Notes: a model not told the origin generated them from the letters alone. 64,000 nucleotides of DNA from Lysobacterales bacterium (GCA_020442465.1 JAGRJY010000157.1:1-64000); one strand, 5' to 3'; positions 1-8,887 are shown, counted from the stretch's first letter. Numbers and translations are program-made.

Positions 1-57
1 CCGAGTCGTCTTCTTCTTGGTCGCGTACTCGGCGTCGCCGAAACTCATCTGATCCAT
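1..57 (-). CDS. IS5-family transposase, N-terminus only (cut by window edge)
   Basis: Read on the minus strand from the ATG at 55-57, the sequence gives MDQMSFGDAEYATKKKTTR before the window ends. This matches the typical IS5-group transposase N-terminus, as in E. coli InsH, which has a TFADSEFSSKRRQTRKE-like stretch. A second ATG at 46-48 is an equally possible start. The catalytic DDE region would lie to the left of the window. About 65 bp separate this start from the element end at 122, a normal IS5 layout. The family call is good, but only 19 codons are visible, so the state of the rest of the gene is unknown. Confidence 0.7.
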   Translation of the reverse strand, partial: MDQMSFGDAEYATKKKTTR

Positions 58-122
58 CGATTTCTGGCCTTGCGGGGACAGGGCTATCTCAGCACACTCG
101 GGGCGACTTGTTCAGACCTTCC
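1..122. mobile_element. Right-hand portion of an IS5-family insertion sequence with terminal inverted repeat
   Basis: The stretch 101-122, read inward from 122 on the minus strand, begins GGAAGGTCTGAACAAGTC. This resembles the IS5 terminal repeat, which starts GGAAGGTGCGAA. It lies just upstream of the transposase start. Immediately outside it is CTAA (123-126), which fits the four-base YTAR-type target duplication made by IS5 elements. The other end and the second CTAA lie outside the window, so the duplication itself cannot be confirmed. Confidence 0.75.
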
Positions 123-836
123 CTAACGACCTGCAACGACTGCAGTTCAAGAATATCGGTCAGGGCGACAACTTGCCCATCATGTGGAGCACCAGTCTGG
201 CGCGACCGAGCGGCGCTGAGCGCTCAGGTCGCCGGCAATCGCGTCCGGAGCACTGCACAAGATCTTTGGTCGTCATGGCAGGTTCGGGCACTATTTTTCT
301 CGATCGTCGTCTTTGGCTGCCTCTCCCAATTGGGAATGAAGTCCCGCGGCCTACGGGATCAGGATCGGTTTGAACCGGGAAACGAACTGGTCGATCCGAT
401 CAAGTACGCCATTCGGCACTACACTGTGATAGGCAGGGCTATTCGGACCGACATGGACGACTCCAGCTTTGCTGTCGATCCCAAGTTCGAGAACAACTGG
501 TATGGGAGCCTTGATGAAGAGTCCAGGCTTCAGTTCTTTCGCAAGACCGCTGCGCTCAGTTCACCCTCCGTAGACGAACTCGCGTTCTATCGTGCAAAGT
601 CGGCGGATCACCTAGAACACATTCTCAACAAGGCCGCTGCGCTCAGGTTTGACCATATTGGGTTTGTGAGACGCAAGAGCGCTAGCTTCTTTGTTCATGT
701 AGCGACTGCCGCAGAGTCGATCGCTGCTGGACTGCTGTTGGCCCTACTTCTTTTGCATCGTTCACGACGTTCACGGGGTGCAGAAACTGTCGTTGAGAAA
801 GTACCCAGCGAGACCGATCAACGGCCCATCTGCTGA
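108..836 (+). CDS. Zinc-ribbon membrane protein, 5' end replaced by the IS5 end
   Basis: A zinc ribbon with two CxxC knuckles (CNDC and CPSC, residues about 9-28) is followed by a membrane segment near residues 60-78 and a second near 204-222. The loop between them is about 125 residues and matches no family I recognise. The first open codon is a TTG at 108, which lies inside the IS5 terminal repeat, so residues 1-5 are IS-encoded. Relatives usually begin MxTC directly before the first knuckle, so the native start probably lay at or just upstream of the insertion. The gene may be silenced, or driven from the IS. Its GC is visibly lower than that of the rest of the window, which suggests foreign origin. 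Confidence 0.6.
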   Translation: MFRPSLTTCNDCSSRISVRATTCPSCGAPVWRDRAALSAQVAGNRVRSTAQDLWSSWQVRALFFSIVVFGCLSQLGMKSRGLRDQDRFEPGNELVDPIKYAIRHYTVIGRAIRTDMDDSSFAVDPKFENNWYGSLDEESRLQFFRKTAALSSPSVDELAFYRAKSADHLEHILNKAAALRFDHIGFVRRKSASFFVHVATAAESIAAGLLLALLLLHRSRRSRGAETVVEKVPSETDQRPIC

Positions 837-1262
837 CGATGCAGGCAGTGGTCTGCTTCGTGAGCTCACAATCGCGTGCCAAAAGGGGTGAGACGAACTT
901 GCCTAGTGAGACGAGCCCATACCTCTGTCCCTAGGACATTGACTGACCTACTTCCATGAACAGGTGAGCGGAACGTGCAGGATCTCAGTCGCCCCCTTAG
1001 TTCTCTGCGGCTCACCTGGCAATCACGACGTCAGAATCTTGAGGGCGTGAACTATCGTTGCGTGGGCAGGCCTTCAATCTTGGCGCCGTCCGTACGCAGA
1101 AGAATACCGTCACGAACTTTGTGCTCAATTCCGCGCAGCACTCGTCATGCGATGCAGTGGCATTGCCACAGGACGCGTCACAGACAGCGTCACAGAACCA
1201 TCGAGGCAAGCCGAACACAGGCATCCCCTACCCTCAAATCATTGACACCGCCGAGATTTGAG
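837..1262. other. Non-coding stretch between the zinc-ribbon gene and tRNA-Arg
   Basis: I see no convincing gene here: the open frames are short and unlike known proteins. It contains a perfect 9-bp inverted repeat (CAGGTGAGC at 961-969 and GCTCACCTG at 1010-1018). It also has a direct repeat of GCGTCACAGA near 1176-1195. It lies on the 3' side of the tRNA gene, where integrated elements end, so these repeats could be leftovers of an integration site. No copy of the tRNA 3' end was noticed in the first 1.2 kb. Confidence 0.4.
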
Positions 1263-1339
1263 TGGCGCGCCGGGAGGGACTCGAACCCCCGACCACCAGG
1301 TTCGAAGCCTGGTGCTCTATCCAACTGAGCTACCGGCGC
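1263..1339 (-). tRNA. tRNA-Arg (anticodon UCG)
   Basis: The reverse strand folds as a complete 77-nt cloverleaf. The acceptor stem GCGCCGG pairs with CCGGCGC, G is the discriminator and CCA is encoded. The D-arm is AGCTCAGTTGGATAGAG. The anticodon stem CCAGG/CCTGG encloses the loop CTTCGAA, which places UCG at positions 34-36 and predicts reading of CGA-type arginine codons. The T-loop GGTTCGAGTCC is intact. The 3' end faces the low-GC, IS-bearing left edge, the usual arrangement for a tRNA used as an integration site. Confidence 0.95.
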
Positions 1340-1535
1340 TTCGGGCTCGTCGCGCATTGTAGCGACAGACCCGCATACCGCACCACGCGGGCGTGCCCGA
1401 CCCGTCGATGCGCACCAGACCGGATCGGCAAACCATCGGTCCACGAGAACCGGACCATTGACCTGCGCTCCTTCCGGAGGAGGCCAGAAGCGGACGCTCA
1501 AGTTAACGCTTCTCCTCGTAAAGCGCTCACTCCCG

Positions 1536-1627
1536 TGTAGGAGGGGATTCATCCCCGACCGAATCCCATGGCCCGGTCTCGCCGAGACGCTTCCGTGCAC
1601 TGGGGTCGGAGTGAATTCCCTCCTACA
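1536..1627. repeat. Single GTAG-type REP pair (about 92-bp imperfect palindrome)
   Basis: One arm begins TGTAGGAGGGG and ends CCCCGACC (1536-1560). The opposing arm begins GGTCGGAGTGAATTCC and ends CTCCTACA (about 1603-1627). The arms are near-inverted copies and each can form its own small hairpin. Layout and length match the 93-bp palindromic core of the repeat array at 47803-48797. The GTAG tetranucleotide before a hairpin is the hallmark of REP elements moved by REP-associated tyrosine transposases in xanthomonads and stenotrophomonads. The rest of 1340-1857 shows no supportable gene. Confidence 0.8.
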
Positions 1628-1857
1628 GTCGATCGCAGGCGATCAAAGGTCCCGAGGCCGAACAGTCGACGGGGTGCTCAACTTCCGCTGTGGGTCGGAA
1701 CTGCGCGTCGGGTTCTTGCCACGTGCTCAACGGTTGCCGACGCCTAGCGTGCATGACTTGCACGCTCGATTCTGCGGTATGGGCTTCGTGCTGGGTGAAA
1801 CCCGCGGAAACGCATGAGACGTGCAATCTCTGCACGGCATGCGTAGCCATGGCAATG

Positions 1858-1892
1858 ACAAAAAAAGACCCCGGCACTTGGCCGGGGTCGAA
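1858..1892 (-). terminator. Intrinsic terminator of the S8 protease gene
   Basis: On the minus strand a GC-rich hairpin (GACCCCGGCC-aagt-GCCGGGGTC) is followed directly by a run of T residues. It lies 25 bp past the protease stop codon, a standard rho-independent terminator. Confidence 0.85.
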
Positions 1893-1916
1893 ATGAACCA
1901 CTTGGAGTGATCGGTA

Positions 1917-4751
1917 TCAGTTGCCGAAGTCCATGCTCCAGCCGTCGATGTAGCCGACATCGCCGCGGTAGCGGTCGTACACCTGCAGGCGCCACGTGCC
2001 GTTCGCCACTTCGCCCGAAGCATTGACGGTGTAGGTCTCGTGGATGTCATCGGCGCTGCCGCCCTGGCGGTCGCGCAGCGTCCAGTAGGTGCCATCCGGT
2101 GCATACAGACGGAGACGCAGGTCGCCGACGTAGGTGTGGATGATGTCCACCGAAACCTGCAGGTCGCTCGGCGCATTGCCGGTGCGGCCCGCGACGGCGA
2201 TGTCGCTGTACACCGTGCCGCGGTCGACGATCGTCACGTTGGTGGTGTTCTCGAAGAACGACGGCTCATTGCCGCCACCGCCACCACCGCCTTCGGTGTA
2301 GCTGCCGACCAGGCTGACGCCGGAGTAGGTCGAGTACGCACGCAGCATCACGTGGTAGGTGCCGGCCTGCGGCGTGGCGAACGAGCAGGTCTCGTTGTTG
2401 CCGTTGAGGTACGGACGGCAGTCGTAGCTGCTGGTGGTCGGATCGGAACCGAAGCGCACGTACAGATCGGCATCGCCCGAACCGCCGCTGATCGCGAAGC
2501 TCAGGTTGCTGGCACCGGCCGGCACGTCCATCGTGTAGAACACGGTGGCACCGGTGGAGCCCGACAGGCCGGTCACCGGCACGCCGTTGGCGAGCACGTT
2601 GCCGGTCGGCGGCGGGGTGGTGTCGGTGGTGGCCGACACGACGCTGCTGTAGCCGCCGTTGTTGCCGGCACCGTCATACGCACGCACGCGATAGCGATAG
2701 GTGGTGCCTTCGCTCAGTCCGGTGTTGTTGTAGCTGGTCGAGGTCGTGGTGGCGATCTGCGCGTAGCTGGTGCAGGACGCGCCGGTGCAGCGCTCGACCT
2801 TGTAGCCGGCCAGGCCCGAACCGCCGGTGTCGGTGGCCGACGACCAGGACAGGCTGACGGAGCTGGTGCCACCGGCCGACGCGCTCAGCGACGACACGGT
2901 GCTCGGCGGCGTGGTATCCGCCACCGGCGTGGTGTCGGTGGTCGCCGAAGCAACGCTGCTGTAGCCGCCGTTGTTGCCGGCGCCGTCATACGCACGGACG
3001 CGGTAGCGGTAGGTGGTGCCTTCGGCCAGACCGGAGTTGCTGTAGCTGGTCGAGGTGGTGGTGGCGATCTGCGTGTAGCTGGTGCAGGACGCGCCGGTGC
3101 AACGCTCGATCTTGTAGCCGGCCAGACCCGAGCCGCCGGTGTCGGAAGCCGAGGACCAGGACAGGCTGATCACGCTGGTGCCGGCCGACGACGCGCTGAG
3201 CGACGACACGGTGCTCGGCGGCGTGGTATCCGGAGCCGGGCCACCCAGGGCAGCGATCGCCGCGGGGATGTCGATCAGGCCGTAGCCGTAGTAGTTGTCA
3301 CGACCGTTGCTACCGAGGTCCTCGGCGGTCGAGGTGATGGCGCTGCGCACGTCGGCATTGCTGGCCGACAGGTTCGAGCTCCAGATCACCGCGGCCGAAC
3401 CCGACACGTGCGGGGTCGCCATCGAGGTGCCATCCAGCGTCGCATAGGCGCTGACATTGGTCTGCGCGATCGTGCTCACCGTCGCGGTCTGGCCGAGGCG
3501 GGTGTTCTTGATCTCGAGACCGTCTTCCATCGACATCGACACCGACGGAATGCTGGTGCTGGTGCCGTTCAGCGTGCCGCCGAAGCCGCCGCTGACGTTG
3601 TTGTAGACGATCGCGGCGGTGGCGCCGCCCGACTGGGCATTCAGCACCTTGTCGGCGAACGAGATGTTGCCGCGCTGGCAGAGCACCACGCGGCCGGACC
3701 AGGAACCCGAGCTTTCGCAGGTACCACCGTCCACCACCTGACCACTGCGCGACAGCGACGGGCTGCCGTCCATCGCCGAGGCCGAGTACAGCGTCGAGCC
3801 GAAGCTCACGCCGCCTTCGCTGATCGGATAGGTCGAGAGCACACCGACGCCCGGCGCAGCGATTTCAACCTGGCTGTTGAACTGGGAGAAATCGGCGACC
3901 GCCTTGTTCGAATCGATCGCGGCGACCGACATGACGCTGTTGTACGAGGCCGGGTAGCTCATCGTGCTGTTGCCGTCGTTGCCGGCCGCAGCGATGCTCA
4001 GTACGCCCTGGTTGTACAGGTTCTGGAAGCCGTTGTTCTCGGCCGTGCTCGATCCACCACCGCCGAGGCTCATGCTGATGACCAGCTTCTTGCCGGCCGA
4101 GTCGGCGGCGGTCTTGCAGCGGTTCGCCGCATCGATCAGGTCGGATGCGTAGGACCAGCCGCAGCTCGCGCCGCTGAACACCTGCACGAAGTACATCGAC
4201 AGGCCGCCGGTGGCGACGCCGACCACACCCGTGGTGTTGTCCTGCGCGGCAATGGTGCCGGCGACGTGGGTGCCGTGGCCGCAGCTGTCGCTGTTCCAGC
4301 CGGTCGGGTAGCCGCCGCGGATGTCGAGACCCGAGAAGTCCTCGTGGTCGGCCTTGATGCCGGAGTCGATCACGCACACCATCACGCCGTTGCCGTCATG
4401 TCCGGCGGCCCACGCGGTCGGCGCGCCCACCATGCCGATGCCGTAGGGCTGCGTCTGTGCCATCGGGTAGCGCGGCGGATCGATCTCCACCGACACCACG
4501 TTCGGATCGGCGCGCAGGGTCTTCACTTCCGCCTTGGACAGCGTGGCAGCCATCACCCCGGTGTCGTCGAAACGATGGTGAATCCGGTTGGTCTTCTCGA
4601 TCGTCAGCGCACGCGCCGCCTCGGACATATTGACGCCGGGCTTGTAGGTGACGATGTAGCGCTCCGGGGCCGACTCAGCGGCCAGGGCGGAACCCGCGAA
4701 CGCGAGCGCCACGCCGGCACTGAGCAGATGTGTACGTGAAACCTTGATCAC
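1917..4751 (-). CDS. Secreted subtilisin-like (S8) serine protease with PA, two FN3, PPC and P domains
   Basis: The 944-residue precursor starts at a GTG preceded by GAGGAAACG, with a Sec signal peptide ending near ALAA (residues 22-25). After a short propeptide-like region comes the S8 domain with Asp129 (CVIDSG), His159 (CGHGTHVAG), oxyanion Asn258 (AAGNDG) and Ser443 (DGTSMATPH). A PA insert occupies roughly residues 335-425. Two fibronectin type III modules follow (about 515-605 and 620-710). Then come a PPC domain (about 725-800), a glycine-rich linker and a proprotein-convertase P domain to the C-terminus. All catalytic residues are present, so an active extracellular endoprotease is expected. 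The two FN3 modules are nearly identical at the DNA level (312-bp period), a recent duplication. It ends in its own terminator. Confidence 0.95.
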   Translation of the reverse strand: MIKVSRTHLLSAGVALAFAGSALAAESAPERYIVTYKPGVNMSEAARALTIEKTNRIHHRFDDTGVMAATLSKAEVKTLRADPNVVSVEIDPPRYPMAQTQPYGIGMVGAPTAWAAGHDGNGVMVCVIDSGIKADHEDFSGLDIRGGYPTGWNSDSCGHGTHVAGTIAAQDNTTGVVGVATGGLSMYFVQVFSGASCGWSYASDLIDAANRCKTAADSAGKKLVISMSLGGGGSSTAENNGFQNLYNQGVLSIAAAGNDGNSTMSYPASYNSVMSVAAIDSNKAVADFSQFNSQVEIAAPGVGVLSTYPISEGGVSFGSTLYSASAMDGSPSLSRSGQVVDGGTCESSGSWSGRVVLCQRGNISFADKVLNAQSGGATAAIVYNNVSGGFGGTLNGTSTSIPSVSMSMEDGLEIKNTRLGQTATVSTIAQTNVSAYATLDGTSMATPHVSGSAAVIWSSNLSASNADVRSAITSTAEDLGSNGRDNYYGYGLIDIPAAIAALGGPAPDTTPPSTVSSLSASSAGTSVISLSWSSASDTGGSGLAGYKIERCTGASCTSYTQIATTTSTSYSNSGLAEGTTYRYRVRAYDGAGNNGGYSSVASATTDTTPVADTTPPSTVSSLSASAGGTSSVSLSWSSATDTGGSGLAGYKVERCTGASCTSYAQIATTTSTSYNNTGLSEGTTYRYRVRAYDGAGNNGGYSSVVSATTDTTPPPTGNVLANGVPVTGLSGSTGATVFYTMDVPAGASNLSFAISGGSGDADLYVRFGSDPTTSSYDCRPYLNGNNETCSFATPQAGTYHVMLRAYSTYSGVSLVGSYTEGGGGGGGNEPSFFENTTNVTIVDRGTVYSDIAVAGRTGNAPSDLQVSVDIIHTYVGDLRLRLYAPDGTYWTLRDRQGGSADDIHETYTVNASGEVANGTWRLQVYDRYRGDVGYIDGWSMDFGN
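2621..3244. repeat. 312-bp in-frame tandem duplication encoding the two FN3 domains
   Basis: The sequence starting at 2621 recurs from 2933 with only scattered differences, including shared runs such as CTGCTGTAGCCGCCGTTGTT. The period of 312 bp equals 104 codons, so each copy encodes one fibronectin type III module plus linker of the S8 protease. Confidence 0.85.
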
Positions 4752-5086
4752 AAGCGTTTCCTCATGGTGGAGGGGTGAATGGCCGGCCGGTCGTTCGCAC
4801 GGAGGCCGCGGAAGTGGGCCCGCAACCTAGCACCGTTTTGCTGGCGTTCATAATTGCACTGCAACATGATTCATCTCTAATGGATTTGATAAGTTATTCA
4901 ATATCAATGCTTTGCTTTGCACTCTGAATCGAATAACATTCAACGAACACAGATAGACGGTATTTTTTTCCAGATATACGGTGATTCCATCCGGCTTTCT
5001 GAATGGCCGATTCATTCAGCCAACAGTTCAGTTGGGTCTCAATCGCCCGCTGGTGTACTGTGACGATCCGGTCGGAGGCGCTTCCG
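4752..5086. promoter_or_regulatory. Divergent intergenic region, AT-rich core, no gene
   Basis: This 335-bp stretch separates the protease (minus) from the DUF962 gene (plus) and must carry both promoters. The segment around 4850-5000 is markedly AT-rich for this genome. One small minus-strand frame (4894-5112) crosses it, but its composition is unlike a gene and it overlaps the DUF962 start. I cannot assign -35/-10 boxes with confidence. Confidence 0.4.
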
Positions 5087-5395
5087 ATGAGCCAGACATT
5101 CGAGTCATTCAAGGCGTTCTATCCGTATTACCTGGGTGAACACCGCAATCGCGCGTGTCGCCGGCTGCATTTCGTCGGCACCAGCCTGGTCATCGGTCTG
5201 CTGCTCGCGGCGCTGCTCGGCGCCCTGGCCCCGATCTGGCTGCTGGCCCTGCCGGTGGCCGGTTATGGATTCGCTTGGGTCGGCCACTTCTTCTTCGAGC
5301 ACAACAAACCGGCGACTTTCCAGCACCCGTGGTACAGCCTGCTCGGCGATTTCGTGATGTATCGCGACATCCTGGTCGGGCGCATTCCGTTCTGA
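5087..5395 (+). CDS. DUF962 / Mpo1-like membrane protein
   Basis: The 102-residue protein begins MSQTFESFKAFYPYYLGEH, characteristic of the DUF962 family, in which yeast Mpo1 acts in alpha-oxidation of 2-hydroxy fatty acids. It has the family HRxxxH-like region (HRNRACRRLHFVG), two closely spaced membrane segments (about residues 30-65) and the FFEHNKPATF block near 70. The frame is open further upstream, but the ATG at 5087 has GGAGG about 9 bp before it and fits the family start. It precedes recC by 9 bp, so the two could share a transcript. The enzymatic role is inferred from the family only. Confidence 0.85.
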   Translation: MSQTFESFKAFYPYYLGEHRNRACRRLHFVGTSLVIGLLLAALLGALAPIWLLALPVAGYGFAWVGHFFFEHNKPATFQHPWYSLLGDFVMYRDILVGRIPF

Positions 5396-5404
5396 TTCCA
5401 CGCT

Positions 5405-8400
5405 TTGTCCGCACAACGCCCCAAGCAGGCCGCGAAGGCGAGCAGAGACCTCGACGTGCCCGAACAGGGGCTGTGGGTGTTTCGGGCGAGCCGGCTCGAG
5501 GCCCTGCTCGACCCCCTCGTCCAACTCCTCGACGCCGCGGCGCCTTCCAACCTGCTTGAACCCGCGGCGTTGATCACCGCCCATTCGGGCATGCGACGCT
5601 GGCTGCTGAACCAGCTCGCCCTGCGCGCGGGCCACCACGGCATCGCCGCCAACCTTGACGTCGCCCTGCCCGGCCAGTGGATCGACCGGCTGTGCCGCAG
5701 TGCGGCGCCTGAACTGGCTGATGCGGCGCCGCAGTACGGCGGTGCAGCGCTGCGCTGGAGCGTATTCGCGATGCTGGACGACGTTGCAGGCGGAACCTTG
5801 CCGACGCCGCGACTGCGTGCCTACCTGGGCCATGACCCCGGCAGTGACCGCCGTTGGCAGCTCGCGGCCTCGCTTTCCGATCTCTTCGGTCGTCTGCTCG
5901 TCTATCGCGGCGATTGGCTGGCGGCGTGGAAGGATGGACGCGTACAGGTGCCCGAGCCCGGTGAGCTGGGGACGCTCTGGCAGGCCCTGCGCATGCGCAT
6001 TGGCGCGCCGCATCGCAGCGAGCGGCACGTAGACCTGCTGCGCGCCGCGTCGCAGCCGGTGGCCGGCGCGGCGCCGCTGCACGTGTTCGGCATCAGCCAC
6101 CTGCCGCCGCGACAACTCGACATCTTCCGCGCGGTTTCGCGGCAACGGCTGGTCGCGCTGTATTGCCCTGATCCATGCATCGAGCACTGGGCCGGACTGG
6201 GCGACGAACGATCGCGCCTCCGTCGCCTGATCGAAGCGGACCCGGGCATCGAAACGGACCTGCTGCACCTCGACACCGGGCATCCGTTGCTTGCCAGCCT
6301 TGGTCGGCTCGGCCAGCAGTTCGGCGCCCTGCTCGCAGCCGCCGATGACGATGTGGTCGTCGACATCCGCCACAGCCTCGATCTCGAGCCGGGCCCCGAA
6401 CATCCTGGAACCGCAGCCCAGGACCCAAGCGAGGATGCGAGCCAACCCAACAGCCTGCTCCACCGTGTACAGGAGAGCCTGCGCAAGATGCAGCCCGAGG
6501 CGCCGGTTCCCGACCCGGCCCGGCCCGTGCCAGCGCTCGCCGCCGACGCCTCGCTGCGCGTGCATCGCTGCCACGGCCGCCTGCGCGAGCTGGAAGTACT
6601 CAAGGACGCCTTGCTGCAGGCCCGGATCGAGCTGCCCGACCTCTCGCCCTCCGAGATCGCCGTGCTGGCGCCGTCGATGGCCGAGTATGCCCCCCTGCTG
6701 GGGGCGGTGTTCGGTCCGGCCGGCCGGTCCGACACGCCGCTGCCCTATCACGTGGCCGATCTGCCTCTGCGTCTCGCGCATCCCCTGCATCGGGCCTGGC
6801 GCGAACTGATCGGCAAGGCCCAGTCCCGAAGTGATGCACCCGGCATCGTGGCCCTGCTGCGACATGCCCCGATGCGTCGCGCGTTCGACCTCGACGAGGC
6901 CGGTCTAGAAACGCTTGAGCAACTGCTCGGCACGTCAGCCGCAGCCATGGGACTCGACGGCCGGGCCCGGGCCGAAGAGGGGCTGCCGCCGATCGAGACG
7001 CATACGCTCGCGTGGGGTCTCGATCGCCTGTGTACTGCCCATGCGCTGGGCGAGGACGAGGAAATTCCGCTGCTGTTCGACGGACTGCGCCCCGCGGGGC
7101 CGGTGCGCGACGGCGACCTCGCCACGCTGGCCGCCCTGCATCGCGTGCTGTCGCGTATCGCTGCGTGGCGTCAGGAGGCCCGGCGAAGCCATCGCGCCAG
7201 TCGATGGATCGACATGTTGCGAAGGCTCTGGCGCGAGTGCTTCGACATCGATCCCGACCAGCGCGACGAGACCGACGCCGACGACGCCCTGCGCGAACTG
7301 TTCGCCGGCATCGAGACGTCGCTTCGCGACGCCGGCAGCGATCCCGACATGAGTAATGCCCAGGCGCTCGCCATGCTGGATGAAGCACTTGCCGATGCCA
7401 GCCGCGGGGGCGCCTTCCTGCATGGGGCAATCACCTTCTGCGGCATGGTGCCGCAGCGTGCGCTGCCATTCCGGGTGATCGCAGTGCTGGGCCTGAACGA
7501 ACTGGAATACCCACGCGCGAGCCGCCCGGTCGCCTACGACCCGATGCCGCGATTCCCGCGGCTCGGCGATCGCGACGTCACCAGCGACGACCGCTACCTG
7601 TTCCTCGAAACGCTGATGTCGGCGCGCGACCGCCTGCACCTCTCCTGGGTCGGCGAAGACCCCCGCAGCGGTACGCCGCGCAATCCCTCGCCGGTATTGG
7701 CCGAACTGCTCGAGTGGCTGCGGCAAGCGCTGAGCCCGCAGCAAAACGCAGAACTGGATCCCAAGCGCGCGAACGCGAACCCTCCCTGGCTTGTTCAGGC
7801 ACCGCTGCACGCCTTTGGCGCGGCGCCTCGCGAGTCCGGCGATGCGGCGCACCAGCTTCGGTTCGGGCCGCTGTTTGTGCAGGATGCCCCGGCCGTTCCT
7901 GACCCGCCCAGCGGCGACGGTGGCACGCGCGCGAGCACAGTGCGGCTCGACGCCTTGCTCGGCTGGCTGCGCAACCCGGCGCAGAGTCTGCTGCGCGACA
8001 GGTGGCGACTGCGCTTGAACGGGCTGGAAGATCGCAGCCTGCCCGCCGACGAACCACTCGATGCGGTGGTGGACCGCAGAGTCGCACTGTGGCGGCGGCT
8101 GCTCGACGAAGCGCTGGTGCTGGGACGGCCCGTTCCGGACGATCCATCGGTGGAACTTCTGGCTGAGGGCATCCTGCCGCCCGGACGGATCGGGCACGCG
8201 GCCTACCTCAACGAGCGCGACGTCGCCGAACGACTGCGCGAACACGCCACCCTGCTTCCACCCATCGCTGCCGGCCTTGCGCCGGGCGCGGCGCCGGTCG
8301 AGTTCGTTTCCGCGACGTACACCCTGCTCGGCAAGGTGGCGCCCACCTACCTGCACGACGACACGCTGTGGCTGATCGAGTACTCGCGACGCGATGCCAA

Positions 8401-8887
8401 GCACATCGATCGACTGGCAGACCAGCTCGGACTGATGCTGCGTTTCGCGCTGCTGGCCCTCGACCCGCCCGCGCAAGTCGGGCGCATCCGCGGCGTGCTG
8501 CTCGGGCCGGAAGGGCCGAGCGAGTGGGCCGCCGCACTCGATCTCGATCGCGATGCCTGCGCTCATCGGCGTGCCGAACTCGTACACATCGTCGACACGT
8601 TGTACGGGCTCGCACAGCGCGCAGCCGACGCGCCACTCGCCTACTTTCCGCAGACCACCGAATCGTTCGCGCGCGACAAGGATGCCGAAAGCGCCTGGCT
8701 GGGCGGCTGGCAGCAGGTCGGTGAGCGGGACTGGTCGCCGGGCTACGCCTGGCTTCTGGCCGGCGATCGCACGTTCTGGGAAGAGGACGACCCGGCTTTT
8801 GCGACCTTCGCCGAGACGGCCGAGATACTGAACACCCTGGCCAGCCTGCCGGCTGGGTGGGGCGCGGCGGCGGGCGAGTCGTCGTGA
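5405..8887 (+). CDS. recC: Exonuclease V (RecBCD) gamma subunit
   Basis: About 1160 residues, the usual RecC size. The N-terminus LWVFRASRLEALLDPL matches the RecC start region, and conserved blocks such as LALRAGHHGIAANLDVALP and FCGMVPQRALPFRVIAVLGLNELEYPR are present. RecC is the non-catalytic scaffold that threads the two strands to RecB and RecD and reads the Chi-type signal. Its helicase-like and nuclease-like folds lack catalytic residues, in line with no Walker motif here. No ATG exists near the start. TTG at 5405 and GTG near 5456 are the candidates. Its stop overlaps the GTG of recB (GTGA), giving strict translational coupling. Confidence 0.93.
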   Translation: MSAQRPKQAAKASRDLDVPEQGLWVFRASRLEALLDPLVQLLDAAAPSNLLEPAALITAHSGMRRWLLNQLALRAGHHGIAANLDVALPGQWIDRLCRSAAPELADAAPQYGGAALRWSVFAMLDDVAGGTLPTPRLRAYLGHDPGSDRRWQLAASLSDLFGRLLVYRGDWLAAWKDGRVQVPEPGELGTLWQALRMRIGAPHRSERHVDLLRAASQPVAGAAPLHVFGISHLPPRQLDIFRAVSRQRLVALYCPDPCIEHWAGLGDERSRLRRLIEADPGIETDLLHLDTGHPLLASLGRLGQQFGALLAAADDDVVVDIRHSLDLEPGPEHPGTAAQDPSEDASQPNSLLHRVQESLRKMQPEAPVPDPARPVPALAADASLRVHRCHGRLRELEVLKDALLQARIELPDLSPSEIAVLAPSMAEYAPLLGAVFGPAGRSDTPLPYHVADLPLRLAHPLHRAWRELIGKAQSRSDAPGIVALLRHAPMRRAFDLDEAGLETLEQLLGTSAAAMGLDGRARAEEGLPPIETHTLAWGLDRLCTAHALGEDEEIPLLFDGLRPAGPVRDGDLATLAALHRVLSRIAAWRQEARRSHRASRWIDMLRRLWRECFDIDPDQRDETDADDALRELFAGIETSLRDAGSDPDMSNAQALAMLDEALADASRGGAFLHGAITFCGMVPQRALPFRVIAVLGLNELEYPRASRPVAYDPMPRFPRLGDRDVTSDDRYLFLETLMSARDRLHLSWVGEDPRSGTPRNPSPVLAELLEWLRQALSPQQNAELDPKRANANPPWLVQAPLHAFGAAPRESGDAAHQLRFGPLFVQDAPAVPDPPSGDGGTRASTVRLDALLGWLRNPAQSLLRDRWRLRLNGLEDRSLPADEPLDAVVDRRVALWRRLLDEALVLGRPVPDDPSVELLAEGILPPGRIGHAAYLNERDVAERLREHATLLPPIAAGLAPGAAPVEFVSATYTLLGKVAPTYLHDDTLWLIEYSRRDAKHIDRLADQLGLMLRFALLALDPPAQVGRIRGVLLGPEGPSEWAAALDLDRDACAHRRAELVHIVDTLYGLAQRAADAPLAYFPQTTESFARDKDAESAWLGGWQQVGERDWSPGYAWLLAGDRTFWEEDDPAFATFAETAEILNTLASLPAGWGAAAGESS

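Noticed and set aside
975..1328. Short ORF overlapping tRNA-Arg
   Set aside because: It runs through the tRNA gene; the tRNA explains the sequence.
2040..4739. Open frame of 899 codons antisense to the S8 protease
   Set aside because: High-GC DNA keeps antisense frames open; the translation is Arg/Val/Gly-biased and has no family features, whereas the opposite strand has all protease motifs.
4894..5112. Minus-strand ORF of 72 codons in the AT-rich gap
   Set aside because: It overlaps the start of the DUF962 gene, lacks a ribosome site and resembles no family.
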